From Hypericum androsaemum (lineage: Eukaryota; Streptophyta; Magnoliopsida; Malpighiales; Hypericaceae): 64,000 nt of DNA. The position numbers were made by a program, and so were the translations under genes. The notes beneath the pieces were generated by a model. It was not told the origin of the DNA. It ran no database searches and worked only from the letters and a program-made list of their open reading frames with translations. Of the stretch, positions 20,474 to 30,715 are shown piece after piece. The stretch is taken from positions 19,103,570 to 19,167,569 of the forward strand of contig OZ023186.1 of NCBI GenBank assembly GCA_963995505.1, read 5' to 3'. The first letter of the stretch is position 1. Each line of letters begins with the position of its first letter.

Positions 20474-22758
20474 ATGGAGGAACTGGGTGACGGCGGCCGC
20501 CCCACTGAAGATGACGGCTCAAAGGTTGGTAAAGTTAGATTAATTGATTGTGTTGTGATTCTTATTCCTTCGTCGCAAGTTAATATTGTGATATGCCATG
20601 GAATTAATTAGTCCAGCATATGATCTATGGTGATGGTAATATTTATTGGTAATAGATTTTTGGGAGAAAACTGTTTTTTTTAATCTATCATGTGCTTCAG
20701 AATTGAGTTGTGGAACCCTCTCTTCTGATTGATTGATTATTGTCGTCCTCATCATCTCGTGTATCCGCTGAATTATTTCGGTTTTATTTGATGTAGGAAG
20801 CGCCGGACCTGATAAGCAATTTGCCGGACGCTGTAATCTCTAGCATACTGTCTCTGTTGACCCTCAAGGAGGCAGCAGCCACCTCCGTCCTTTCCCGGAG
20901 ATGGAAATACTCGTGGACTTCTTTCCCTTGGTTGGTTTTCGATCGAGAAGTTTTTCCTGGCATGAAAAGGGACGCGTTCGTGAAGTTGGTCGATTATGTT
21001 GTGAACCTCTACCACCCCAAGGGTGTGACCCTGCAGGAGTTCTGCGTGCACTTCTCTCCAAATGAATCTTCTATGTCTCACATTGACAACTGGCTCGACT
21101 TTGCCCTTCCCCGGGCTGCCAGGGTGGATGTGGACTTTGATCACAAGAGTTATGCTGTCCCCATTGAAGTATTCCTCCGCCCCTCCACCACAAACGGCTC
21201 TGACTCTACTGGATCGATTTTGGCGGCTGAAACAGTCCCTCACCCCACTCCTCAAAATCATTTCACATCACTGAGGGAACTCTTCTTGTCCAGGACACAT
21301 GTTACCGACAAAGTTTTTGAAGCTATACTATCCACATGTGCCTCGCTTGAGTGCTTCGTCGTGACCTACGACAGGCTTCTACGTAGTGCTAGGTGCATCG
21401 TTCCCCACTTAAAGTTGAAGCACATGACTATACAGACCAAAAACATGGTAGATTTGGAAATCATTGCACCGAATCTCGTATCATTCAACTATTCTGGGCC
21501 AAGGGCAAACCTCTGCATCCAAGGTGCTCAATCTCTTGCGAGTGTTGTTATCCTGTCACAAGATAAGCAGAAAGATTTTCTCTTCGGTCCACTCTCAGCA
21601 AATATTTCTCAGCTCGAGTGTTTGACATTGGACACCGGCTCTGTCTTGGTAAGGGAAATAATAATAATAATGATGATGATGATGTAGAGGCACTAGTGTA
21701 TACCATTGTTTAAGCATTGTTTCTCACAATTGGTCTGGCTGGTGTTTTCAGGGAAGAATTGCACACAACAAAGTTCCTTCTTTGAGCAACCTTAGAACAG
21801 TATCTCTGGCCGACATTTATGTAACACAGAATAATCTTTCATTACTTTTATGCCATCGTTCTGCTCTTTGCCTGTTGGATGCATGCCCACTCTTGCAAAG
21901 ATTTGAGTTACATGTAAGTACTTTATGATCTTGTTCCATTACCTGTTTTTTTTTCTCCTGGTTGTTGTTGGGCTGTTTCATTACCTGTAAAGAAAAGGAA
22001 CATATGAAAATAAAAGGATTAATGCAAGTATGTAATTTGTCTTTATGCTTTTACTAACATTTAAGGATGCTACTTGTTTGTTTTAGTATTTATTTTCTAG
22101 GAAAAACTACTGAATATTCTTGAAATGGAGCATATGTCAAGACACATTTTCTTAAGAGTGATATGAATGTCTATGAATCATGCTTCTGCTTATACGTTGC
22201 ACATCTTGACAAGTTGAGCATTGTGAATTGCTTTTGTCCGACATATATTTTATTATTTGAAGGGCATCAGTGTTGGACAAAGGTATCTTATTTATAAGGA
22301 GCTTACTATTGACTGTGATTTGATGTTTGTCATTAAGTCATATAAACATATGAACCAGGTTAGTAATTGCAGCGTCTTATGTTCTTTTTACTAGTGATTT
22401 GATGTCCCGTTCTGTGTTTTCCTTGTAGCTCGGATTTTATCCGTATGCTTATGATGAAGAAGGCGAATTATTGGTGGATAAACGTGAGAATAATCGGCAC
22501 AAAAATCTCAAGGAATTGATGTTGACTGGTTTCCGTGGCTATAATTGTGAAATAGATTTCGCGGTGTTGATAGCTAGGCGCGCAGCTGCCCTAGAGAGGG
22601 TTGAGGTATCGTCAAGAAATTACTCGTACATGGTGAATAGGCAGGGCTCTTACAACTGGGTGACATTCCTCCGTGATGCTTTCGGCATCAAAGAAGACGT
22701 CGAGAAGCTACGCTCAATGCTTCCATCAAATGTGTGTGTGAAGTATTTCGATGACTGA
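20474..22758 (+). CDS. F-box/LRR (FBD-type) protein, intact, 464 aa
   Basis: Likely substrate receptor of an SCF ubiquitin ligase. Exons 20474-20524, 20797-21648, 21752-21913 and 22429-22758 join in frame (852, 162 and 330 nt after a 51-nt first exon), giving 464 residues with no stop. The F-box spans about residues 21-60: DLISNLPDAVISSILSLLTL, then SVLSRRWKYSW. Degenerate leucine-rich repeats follow (SLRELFLSRTHVTDKVFEAI; NLVSFNYSGPRANLCIQGA), and the end has an FBD-like part (HKNLKELMLTGFRGYNCEID; ALERVEVSSR). All introns are GT-AG. Start chosen because the short exon MEELGDGGRPTEDDGSK joins the F-box exon in phase, with a TATA box upstream. Substrate unknown. Unlike the copies at 0-5 kb it carries no lesion. 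A possible extra exon at about 22262-22358 was left out because it would break the frame. Confidence 0.82.
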
Positions 22759-23138
22759 CAAAAACTCTTGGTGCTCGGCTAGGCTAGATAGCGTGTTGAA
22801 ACGATTCTATTTATCTTTTTTATTTGTAATCTGATTCATCAGAATAATTTGATTAGGCTGTTTTGTTTGTGTGATCATTTTTGGATAAACCAATGTTACC
22901 ATCGGTGTTTTTGTCCTCTATAAATTATTAAAACTATTTAAATTTCTATATACTGTTTGATTTCGGTAACTCTAATCATGCTGGAATTGTAATCTGAAAC
23001 TATTCTCAAAAAAGAAAGCATAGGGTTCTCTTCTCTGTCGCAAAAAGTATGGTTACGTTACCGTATATAGGAAATCTGGTCTGGGATTTCGTTCCCGCAT
23101 GCTTTCTTGCTTTATCTAGACGATATCGTACGTTGAAC
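22759..23138. other. 3' flank of F-box gene
   Basis: AT-rich 3' UTR and spacer. Nothing else recognised. Confidence 0.4.
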
Positions 23139-23252
23139 CAGATTTGGTCCTGGGGCAAGAATCCAGGAGTATCATGTGGTCAAAGGGGAAAAAATCAGAT
23201 TTGGTCCTGGGGCAAGAATCCAGGAGTATCATGTGGTCAAAGGGGAAAAAAT
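23139..23252. repeat. 57-bp perfect-looking tandem duplication
   Basis: The unit CAGATTTGGTCCTGGGGCAA... starts at 23139 and again at 23196. The second unit ends in GAAAAAAT, which is the target duplication of the adjoining MITE. Confidence 0.9.
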
Positions 23253-23845
23253 CAATGTTTTAAAAATTGCGGTCCGACCGCTACCTGGAACTAAATCCGG
23301 GTTGATTTTTCCATAAAACCTAGAATGCGGTTCGACCGGCTAAAATCCGGTCAGACCATCCGGTCAGGTGCTTCCGGGTGACCCAGTTCAGCTGGATAAA
23401 AAAAACTAGTGTATATTTTTTCCATTTTATCTGATTTAATTTAGAAACAAAACCTCAACTTCCACATTCGGAGCGTGTACATTATTTTTTGATCACAAAA
23501 AACTTATTTTTTAACAATTCTTGATAATATTTTAACTAAGTCAAACAAATTGGATTAATATGTCGAACCTGAAAACTTGTATAATCATCTTCTTGTTCTT
23601 CTAGACTTGTTCAATTCATGCTTGAAGGCTTTGTTTGGATAAATTGTATAACAAAGTTGCTAAATATTTGAACTAATTTGATATTTTATCATTTTTATGT
23701 TAAATTAAATTTATTAAATATTAATTTAATTATATCAATATAAAATAAAAGTTCCGGTCCGACCGGCGGCCCAACCAGTCTGACCAGGTGAACCAAAAAT
23801 TTTAAGAATTCCGGTTCGTCTTCCGGGTCGGTTTTTAAAACATTG
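23253..23845. mobile_element. hAT-type MITE (593 bp) with 8-bp TSD
   Basis: Perfect 14-bp terminal inverted repeats CAATGTTTTAAAAA (left 23253-23266; reverse complement at the right end, 23832-23845). Flanked by GAAAAAAT at 23245-23252 and 23846-23853. An 8-bp duplication fits the hAT superfamily. Near both ends are short CCGGTC/GACCGG-rich blocks. No coding capacity seen. Confidence 0.85.
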
Positions 23846-23949
23846 GAAAAAATGAAAAAAAGGGCCGTAGAGAGAGGCGCGTGTCTTTGAGGTGTTTGAG
23901 TATTGATGGTTGACACATGGGGGTTGGTTTATATATATATAAAACTAAG

Positions 23950-24990
23950 CATAGTATTTGTTTGGCCTACCATTTGATATAAGCATACCATTTAATATAT
24001 AATTTATTTAATTATTTAACTTTTTTATTATAAGTATTTTAAATAATCGGACATATCATTTGATATAATTAAGTATATCATTTGACATAATCGGACATAC
24101 CAATTTAATATAACCGGACATACTAGCCGATATAAAATTTATTTAATTATTTAATAGCCGGACATATCATTCAATATAATTAAGCATACCATTCAATATA
24201 ACCGGGACCATTTAATATAACCGGACATAATATATAACCGGATATAGTCGGGCATACCATTTGACATATTTTGATTAATTTCATATGATAAATCACAATT
24301 AATATTATCAAATTAATTATTTAAATCATACAATTTGATATAATTGGACAAATTATTTTAACACAACCGGACAAACCATTTTAATATAACCGGCCAAACT
24401 ATTTTAATATAACTGGACAAATCATTTTAATCTTTTTATCGTAACAGTGAAAACCATTTGAACACAACATGACGAACCATTTTATCATAACTGTGCAACC
24501 ATTTGATCATAGTCAATCAAACATTTTGATCGTAACATAACAAACCATTTTATCATAACATGATAAACCATTGTATCGTAACTGTGCAAACCATTGTATC
24601 ATAATATGATAACTCATTTGTATCGTAACTGCGCAAACCATTATTTCATAACATGATAAACTATTGTATCGTAATTGTGCAAACCATTATATCATAACAT
24701 GATAACTCATTTGTATCGTAACCGTGCAAATTATTGTTTCATAACATGATAAACCATTGTATCGTAATTGTGCAAACCATTGTATCATAACATGATAACC
24801 CATTGTATCATAATGGTTTGCACTATAATGATAAAATGATTTATCCTGTTATGTTCAAATAGTTTATCCTATTTTGTCCATACCATTTGACACTACTTGG
24901 TATACTATTTAAAATAACCGGGTATACTATTTAACATACCAGAGCATACCATTTTAACATAACACGACAAACTATTTAAAATCATGACCA
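23950..24990. repeat. Degenerate ~21-bp minisatellite, about 1 kb
   Basis: Dozens of diverged units of the form ACCATTTGATATAACCGGACA, changing by about 24.45 kb to AAACCATTGTATCATAACATG. Near 24820-24870 the orientation flips (ATGGTTTGCACTATAATGAT). Related units occur at 33.4-33.6 kb (reverse sense) and 33.9-34.15 kb. Confidence 0.8.
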
Positions 24991-24999
24991 ATATTATAC

Positions 25000-25414
25000 A
25001 TCAATTTGTACATAAAAAATCACACACTATTAAGATATATCCATAGTCGATTTGTCCATATGCTCGAGCCGGAGTTGAGTTAATCCACTCAAACGTTCAC
25101 ACAAAAAACCAAGAGGTTGACAGATGAAAACAAAATATTTCCTGCTATAAGATGACATCTTTCTAGCACTCGGTCAAAAACAAAACCTTACATTAGAACT
25201 CATATAGGAGAAAGCAGAGAGCAACTTGCAAACACCATTCAGAATATGAAAGCAACAACCATTTGCCAAAATTTTCATAGCACCAAGCAACTTGCAGACT
25301 CATTAGAATAAGAATGTGCATTGCTTGGGAGATTGAGAATGCATAAAAATAAATCAGAAAAATCTAACAAGTCAATCGACCACTAGATCACTACATATAT
25401 ACAACAACAATCTG
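25000..25414. other. Intergenic
   Basis: AT-rich, no recognisable gene. Confidence 0.4.
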
Positions 25415-25735
25415 CAGCTTTGTGGTGAAGGTTTGGGATCATTTTGTTGGATTGCTTGGACTTCGTTGGTGCGTCTGCAGCTCTACCTTGCAGTTTTTGG
25501 ACTTATGGATCGGCCTTGTACGTGACAAAATACTTAAACAGGTGTGGTACACTTTATTTGCATCAGTTTGCTGGTGCATTTGGAAGGCCAGAAACTGGGT
25601 TGTGTTCAAGGGTGATCGCTTCAACTACAAAAATCTGATGCTTAGGATCTCAAGGTGTCTTTCGGAATGGGTTTTTGGTCTGGTCTTTCCGCTCAGATTA
25701 GCTCACAAGATGTATTGTTGTTCCTTAGTTCCATG
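25415..25735 (+). mobile_element. LINE 3'-end fragment
   Basis: Reads VKVWDHFVGLLGLRWCV, then WYTLFASVCWCIWKARNWVV and FKGDRFNYKNL, typical of the region between the zinc-binding motif and RNase H in plant LINEs. It continues in frame into the diacylglycerol-kinase-like segment that follows. Confidence 0.7.
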
Positions 25736-25794
25736 GCGTAGCACTAAGTCACCTTTGGCGTGCTCTTTTCCATCTATTGTACCTTTGTTTCATC

Positions 25795-26099
25795 TATGCG
25801 GCCTCTCCGGTGCTTGCATCAACAAGGACAATTTCTGCCAGAAGCTGACTATCCCGAAGCACCTCCAAGCAGCCATCTGCGAGTCCCTCGCCACCGGGCT
25901 CCAGAGTTACCACAGGGATACCAAAGAGAACCAAAGCGGCGTCCTCATCGACGAGAACCCTCTCGATATCCCCATGGTCATCTTCGTCAATTCCAAGAGC
26001 GGCGGGCAGCCGAACTTTGCGCTCGCTATCTTGAACCTCGTCGCCCTCGACAACGGTCTCATACAATGTCCTCAACCTCGGCGCCTCCTCCTTTACTAG
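25795..26099 (+). pseudogene. Diacylglycerol kinase N-terminal fragment
   Basis: GC-richer than its surroundings. Reads GLSGACINKDNFCQKLTIPK, then HLQAAICESLATGLQSYH and IPMVIFVNSKSGGQ, resembling the stretch leading into the catalytic domain of plant diacylglycerol kinases (enzymes that phosphorylate diacylglycerol to phosphatidic acid). After SKSGGQ similarity is lost within a few residues and the frame ends at 26099. The ATP-binding GGDGT motif and the rest of the enzyme are missing. The open frame starts upstream in LINE sequence (from about 25422), giving a chimeric 225-residue reading frame. Probably a captured or rearranged gene fragment. Confidence 0.6.
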
Positions 26100-27002
26100 A
26101 GACCTCATGGCATCGTCCACGATGTGTTCCACCGGTGGTCTGCGGAAAGGAAGGGAGATCTGTGGTTACGAGTTTGGCTCGAACGATGACGACGACCTGA
26201 CGCTGCCTCCAAGGTCGCCGACTCCAGGGAAGGAGGAGCTGGTTCTAGTGAACAATCAATAGAGATTTAGGTTTTTTCAATTGAGAGAGAGAGAAAGATG
26301 GAGAGGGTGGAGTGTTGTCGTGGGAAAAGAGATTGAGAGAGTGATGGAGGAGAGAGAAAGGGAAAGAATTGAGGTAAAAGTACTAAATTATCGTGTTCTA
26401 ATATTGGCCATCAGATTTTGTACATGATTAAAAAAATTAATCTAATAGCTCTTCTTTTATTTAAGTTGGTCCTGGTCGACTTTACACATCCATGACCGAA
26501 TCCATTCCCATCGTACGTGGTTTCTAACTTTCTATCAGAACTTTTCTTTCATGTACTTTTTTTAATAAGACATTTTTATTTTATTTTATTGAAAGATTTA
26601 TTTTTTACTCCATGTGAACTCTAAGCTTCCTAAATTTTTAGGATACGTTGTATAGTTAAAGTATAAGCCATTTGACAATAAGACCTTTTTATTTAATGTA
26701 GTTCAAATTTGTTTTAATTTTATATATGTATATATATAAGGATTCGTATAGTTATAATTAGGAGTGCTCATTAGGTATTTACCGATCTCTAATACCGAAT
26801 TTACCAAACATTAGAATACTAATAAAAGTCGAATACTGTCTGGTAAATTCAGTATTTGTCAAGTTTACCCAAAAAAATCTAAACATTATAATTCATCATT
26901 ATATTTAAAATCCCTACGTGGCACGCAAGCTCAGAAATTTTTTTAACATTGTTTAATTACGTGTCATAGTTAAAACATTCAAAATAATATCATATTACTT
27001 TA
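26100..27002. other. Intergenic
   Basis: A GA-rich stretch (26280-26370), then AT-rich DNA. A sequence near 26758 (AGGAGTGCTCATTAGGTATT) resembles a MITE end, but no partner was found. Confidence 0.4.
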
Positions 27003-27464
27003 TATTTTTTGGGTAAATTGTCCTCTGGTTTATGGAATTTGCGTAAATTATTATTTTACTTGCTGCTCTTCCAAAATCGAAACTTAAATCCTCCTAGTTT
27101 GTTTTTAGGAAAAATTACTCTCAACTCTCTCGTGCATGATTAAATTGATGATTAAGTCCTCTCTGTTTGAAAAATGATTCTCATATCTCACGTGTTTGTT
27201 TTTATTATACTTTTTTATTCTTGTTGTCTCAATTGGCGATTTTCTTCGGTGAATGCCTACTTGAAAAGACAATAATATTCCCCCCACTTAATAAATAAAT
27301 AATTTTATTTTCTTTCTTCCTCCCATTTCATATTCTTCTTTCCACCTTCAAGTAAAATCAAAACTCAAACCTTAATGAGAATCATAACTAATTAAAGAAA
27401 ATCAAAACTAATAAAAAAAATTTGAAAACCCTAATTTCCAATTCAAATTAGAAATCTAAATTAG

Positions 27465-27986
27465 AACATTGGTTCCCTCACTAGCCTAACTACTCTGAAT
27501 ATCTCATACAATAATTTTTCAGTTCCAATTCCAGTGACACCATTCTTTAGAACCCTATCTTCTCGTTCGTACATTTCAAATACAAAGCTCTGCTAGTCAG
27601 AACTCAGAAGAAGCGGACTTGAGATCTGCCAAACAGTTGCCTTCGTTTTAATGATACTTGTGGCTCCAATGACAATACCATTCGTTGCTTTTTTTTCTCT
27701 TTGTCATGATGAACCCCAAGTACACTGGGGAGAAATCTTTGGGAGAAGATTTCTCGTATCCTTGGACCTTCATCCTGTTTCAAAAGCTCAGCTTCCGCCT
27801 TGATAATATACTGGAATGCTTGAAAGAAGATAATCTGATTGGAAAAGCTGTTCTTGTGAGGGTCGTTCACCGCAGAAATTCAGATTATGGTCCCCATTCG
27901 ACACCCGAACATTGTGAGGCTCGTGGGATGCTGCTCGAATAAGTGTCAAGCTTCTTCTCTATAATTACTTCCAAAGTGGCAATTAG
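27465..27986 (+). pseudogene. Receptor-kinase (RGI-like LRR-RLK) fragment
   Basis: Successive pieces match a CLAVATA1/RGI-type LRR receptor kinase. The LRR end and cap read NIGSLTSLTTLNISYNNFS, then VTPFFRTLSSRSYISNTKLC. Then come a stop, a degraded membrane segment and the juxtamembrane part (KYTGEKSLGEDFSYPWTF). The kinase start reads FQKLSFRLDNILECLKEDNL, then IGK. The glycine loop and VAVKK-type lysine region are deleted. The frame then changes to SFTAEIQIMVPIRHPNIVRL, VGCCSNK, and in a further frame VKLLLYNYFQSGN. Root meristem growth factor receptors (RGI5-like) are the closest I recall. At least three shifts or stops make it non-functional. It lies wholly inside the nested TIR elements. 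Confidence 0.8.
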
Positions 27987-28304
27987 GGTTCTTGAAATTT
28001 GAGTATTCGAATTGAAGTATTCAATTAAAATTATCACGTTCAAATTGGAGTATTCAAAATTATGGTTCTTTAAGTTTTTTTTGATTAGTTTTGATTCTCT
28101 TTAAATAGTTATGATTCATAATAAGGTTTGAGTTTGTGTTCTGATTTTAGTTGAAGGTGACAAGAAGAAGATGATTTGGGAGAAAGAAGGAAAGAGAGGT
28201 GTTTTTTTTAATGTGGGAGGGGCATTATTGTCTTTTTAAGTAGGCTTTCACCAGAGAAAATTGTTAATTTTGGCAACATGGATCCAAAAGTATAATAAAA
28301 TCAA

Positions 28305-29194
28305 GGGAAAATGACTCTAAAGTCTCTCAGATTTGCTTAAATATACTCAAAAGACCCCCCTGTTTGCAAAATACATGCCGACATCCCTCATATTTGATTT
28401 TATTATACTTTCGGGTCCCTCAATGAGTTTTTTCTTTTTTTGTCATTGAAATGACAAAAATATCCTCAAAACAAAAAAATAAAAAAATGCTGACATCATC
28501 TTTTCTTCTACCTCATAGCATGTGACATCATCTCGATCTTAGAAATCAAGAAACAAATTTATTTCCAATGGACAAGCCTTTGTTTCATGAAAAATCAAGA
28601 ACCCATCTCCATCATCTTCCGCCTTTGTCTTCGTCTTCCTCTTTCGCCATTGTCGTTTTATATCCGGACGGTGTTGACTTTGATTGACACCAACAAAAGG
28701 GATTTGATTGATTGACCATGCCGTATTCGTGCTCCACCTCTGCCCGATCGTCGTCCCTGGTTTGTGTTTAATTACGAGATTGAAAATTTTCTCAATTTTG
28801 TTTGTGTTTTAATTAGGGTTCCTCAATTTCTTATGGGATTAGAAATTTCCCCAATTTTGATTTCGTTTGTCCTGAAAGATTCGATTTGAGTGTTGAAGCT
28901 GATATTGATATTGATCCTCAATTGAATTTCGTCGCCGTCTCCGGAGATAAGAGTCGAGATGATGTCACTGGCTATGAGGTAGAATAAGAGATATGTCAAC
29001 ATTTATATATTTTTTTGTTCTAAAAGTATTTTAGTCATTTAAATGAAAAAAAATAAAAAAGAGCTGCTAACGTGTGCCAGGGACCCAAAAGTATAATAAA
29101 ATCAAATACGAGAGACGTCGGTTCGTATTTTACAAACATGGGGGACTTTTCATTATATTTAAACAAACTCGAGGGATTTGAGAGTAATTTTCTC
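28305..29194. mobile_element. Inner MULE-like MITE (890 bp) with 9-bp TSD
   Basis: Inverted termini of about 115 bp: left GGGAAAATGACTCTAAAG...; right, reversed, GAGAAAATTACTCTCAAAT. Both contain TTTGATTTTATTATACTTT. Flanked by TAAAATCAA (28296-28304) and TAAAATTAA (29195-29203). Removing it rejoins the right arm of the enclosing element. A related left end occurs at about 33600-33800. Confidence 0.78.
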
Positions 29195-29643
29195 TAAAAT
29201 TAAACACAAGGGATATGTGCATCATTTTTCAAACATAGGGGACTAAATCATCAATTTAATTCTTTGTTATTAAGGGATTAGGGTTCTTCTCCAATTATGG
29301 AATCAAGAATTCGGGGATCAATTGTTTGTTTAATTTGGTATTATATTTTTTGGTGTTTTTGATATTATCTTTTTTTGTTGTTTAATTTGATGTACTTCAT
29401 GTTAGATTCTTGTGGTTCTTGATATTCTAGAGATTGAAGAATGCTAACTTTTTTTTTACTAAGGGACAATTGGGTTATTTCATGTGCCTCATCCCCGGAG
29501 AAATTTCACGATTTCGGCTGCAGAGACCTGAGAGTTCAATAAAAATAAACTAGGAGACCGAAGTTTTGATTTCAGAACATTAGGGACTAAGATAGTAATT
29601 TAGGCAAATCCTAAGAATTTGAGGACAATTTACCCTATTTTTT

Positions 29644-30103
29644 CCTTTCCAAAAGGCCCCTTTTCTCCGCATCTCTCACTACACATTCCTACCTCGCTCC
29701 TCCCTCAAGCCTCCATCTCGAATTGATAATTAATCTCCCAGTTGCACTTTCACATCCTCAAAAGATAAAATTGAACAAAGATTAAACTACAAAACAGAGG
29801 CTAAGTCCCCTTATTCTTCTTGACCCAGCTTATTTAGGTCTCCTTAAATCTCTCTGTTTTTTTTGTCTTTACCTCTTTGCTTCTTGCTGCTCTCTTCTTT
29901 TCCATTTGCTTAGCTTTCTCCCTGAATTCTCCATTGGCCAGCTCTCTTTTAAAAGTGAAACACATTTCAGGCTACTGAGTTGCCAATGCCACTTTCATCA
30001 AATGACAGTATTAAAGCCAAGGCAACATGCACATGTATTCATGACGCCGTGACATACACCAAGGTAAAGAGAAAGAATGCTATAAGAAGGAGGGCAGATT
30101 TGG
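29644..30103. other. Intergenic
   Basis: CT-rich and AT-rich sequence; no gene recognised. Confidence 0.35.
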
Positions 30104-30386
30104 TGGGGACTGGGGTAGTCCCCAAACATGAGGACTAATTCAAACCAATATCACTACACATGCAAACCAATATCACTTCACATGCAAACCAATATCACTT
30201 CATATGTAAACCAGTGTTTTGCAAACCAATATCACTTCACATGCAAACCAATATCACTTCACATACAAACCAATATCATCTGATAGGTTATTGACCATCA
30301 GATTTAAAGATAATCAAATCTGACGGCCCAAAATGTAGTCCCCACTTGTGGACAAATTTTCTTTAGTCCCCACTCAATCCGGTCTC
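30104..30386. repeat. Small MITE-like repeat with 22-bp tandem units
   Basis: Five to six copies of GCAAACCAATATCACTTCACAT (about 30160-30280) are bracketed by GGTGGGGACTGGGGTAGTCC on the left and TAGTCCCCACTCAATCC on the right. The right end resembles 14430-14455 (TGTCCCCACTCAATCC) in promoter copy A. Confidence 0.55.
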
Positions 30387-30419
30387 CTATAGGAAGATCT
30401 GAAAGATCGCTACGAGAGA

Positions 30420-30715
30420 GGTGATAATATGCGAATCTATAATTTCTAGGCACAAATCTTTGCCATTAGGTAGGGCGCGCTTACTATCTCTAGCTATTTT
30501 GCACAATATCGTGCATTGTGGGATGAAATAGAGCAGTATCGCCCATACCCACACTACAAACGTGTCCCAAATGCATCTGCAAATAGCTGTGAACTCTATC
30601 GATTACTTAAGGCTATCGAGCTAATGAGCCGGTGATTCGTTTCTTACGAGGACTAAATGATAATTATGATAACGTGGTTGAGCAAATTCTGATGATGGAA
30701 CCACTTCCAAGCATG
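30420..30715 (+). mobile_element. Copia gag fragment
   Basis: Reads YFAQYRALWDEIEQYRPYPH, then, after a frame change, FLRGLNDNYDNVVEQILMME and PLPSMSKALF, the conserved middle of Copia gag. No LTRs or pol are adjacent. It runs directly into an oppositely oriented LINE fragment. Confidence 0.65.

Larger units (their letters stand above)
27011..29635. mobile_element. Outer MULE-like TIR element with nested elements
   Basis: About 100-bp terminal inverted repeats: the left begins GGGTAAATTGTCCTC and the right, reversed, begins GGGTAAATTGTCCTC; both continue to CTCCTAGTTT(G/A)TTTTTA. Flanked by TATTTTTT (27003-27010 and 29636-29643). Inside lie a second pair of inverted arms (about 27130-27290 against 28205-28295 plus 29204-29262), a receptor-kinase fragment (27465-27986), and a third element (28305-29194) that splits the inner right arm. 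Long TIRs and captured host sequence are typical of Pack-MULEs. Confidence 0.75.

Noticed and set aside
20773..21261. 162-codon minus-strand frame
   Set aside because: Complete overlap with the F-box exon on the other strand, with no homology.
22262..22358. Extra exon of the intact F-box gene
   Set aside because: Its length would break the frame, while the four-exon model joins perfectly.
24000..24900. CRISPR-like array
   Set aside because: Units are diverged, contiguous and without unique spacers; this is a plant minisatellite.
25794..26132. 112-codon minus-strand frame
   Set aside because: The plus strand carries recognisable diacylglycerol-kinase sequence; the minus frame is its shadow.
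27465..27986. A working receptor-kinase gene
   Set aside because: The glycine loop and catalytic lysine are missing, several frames are used, and it sits inside transposon arms.
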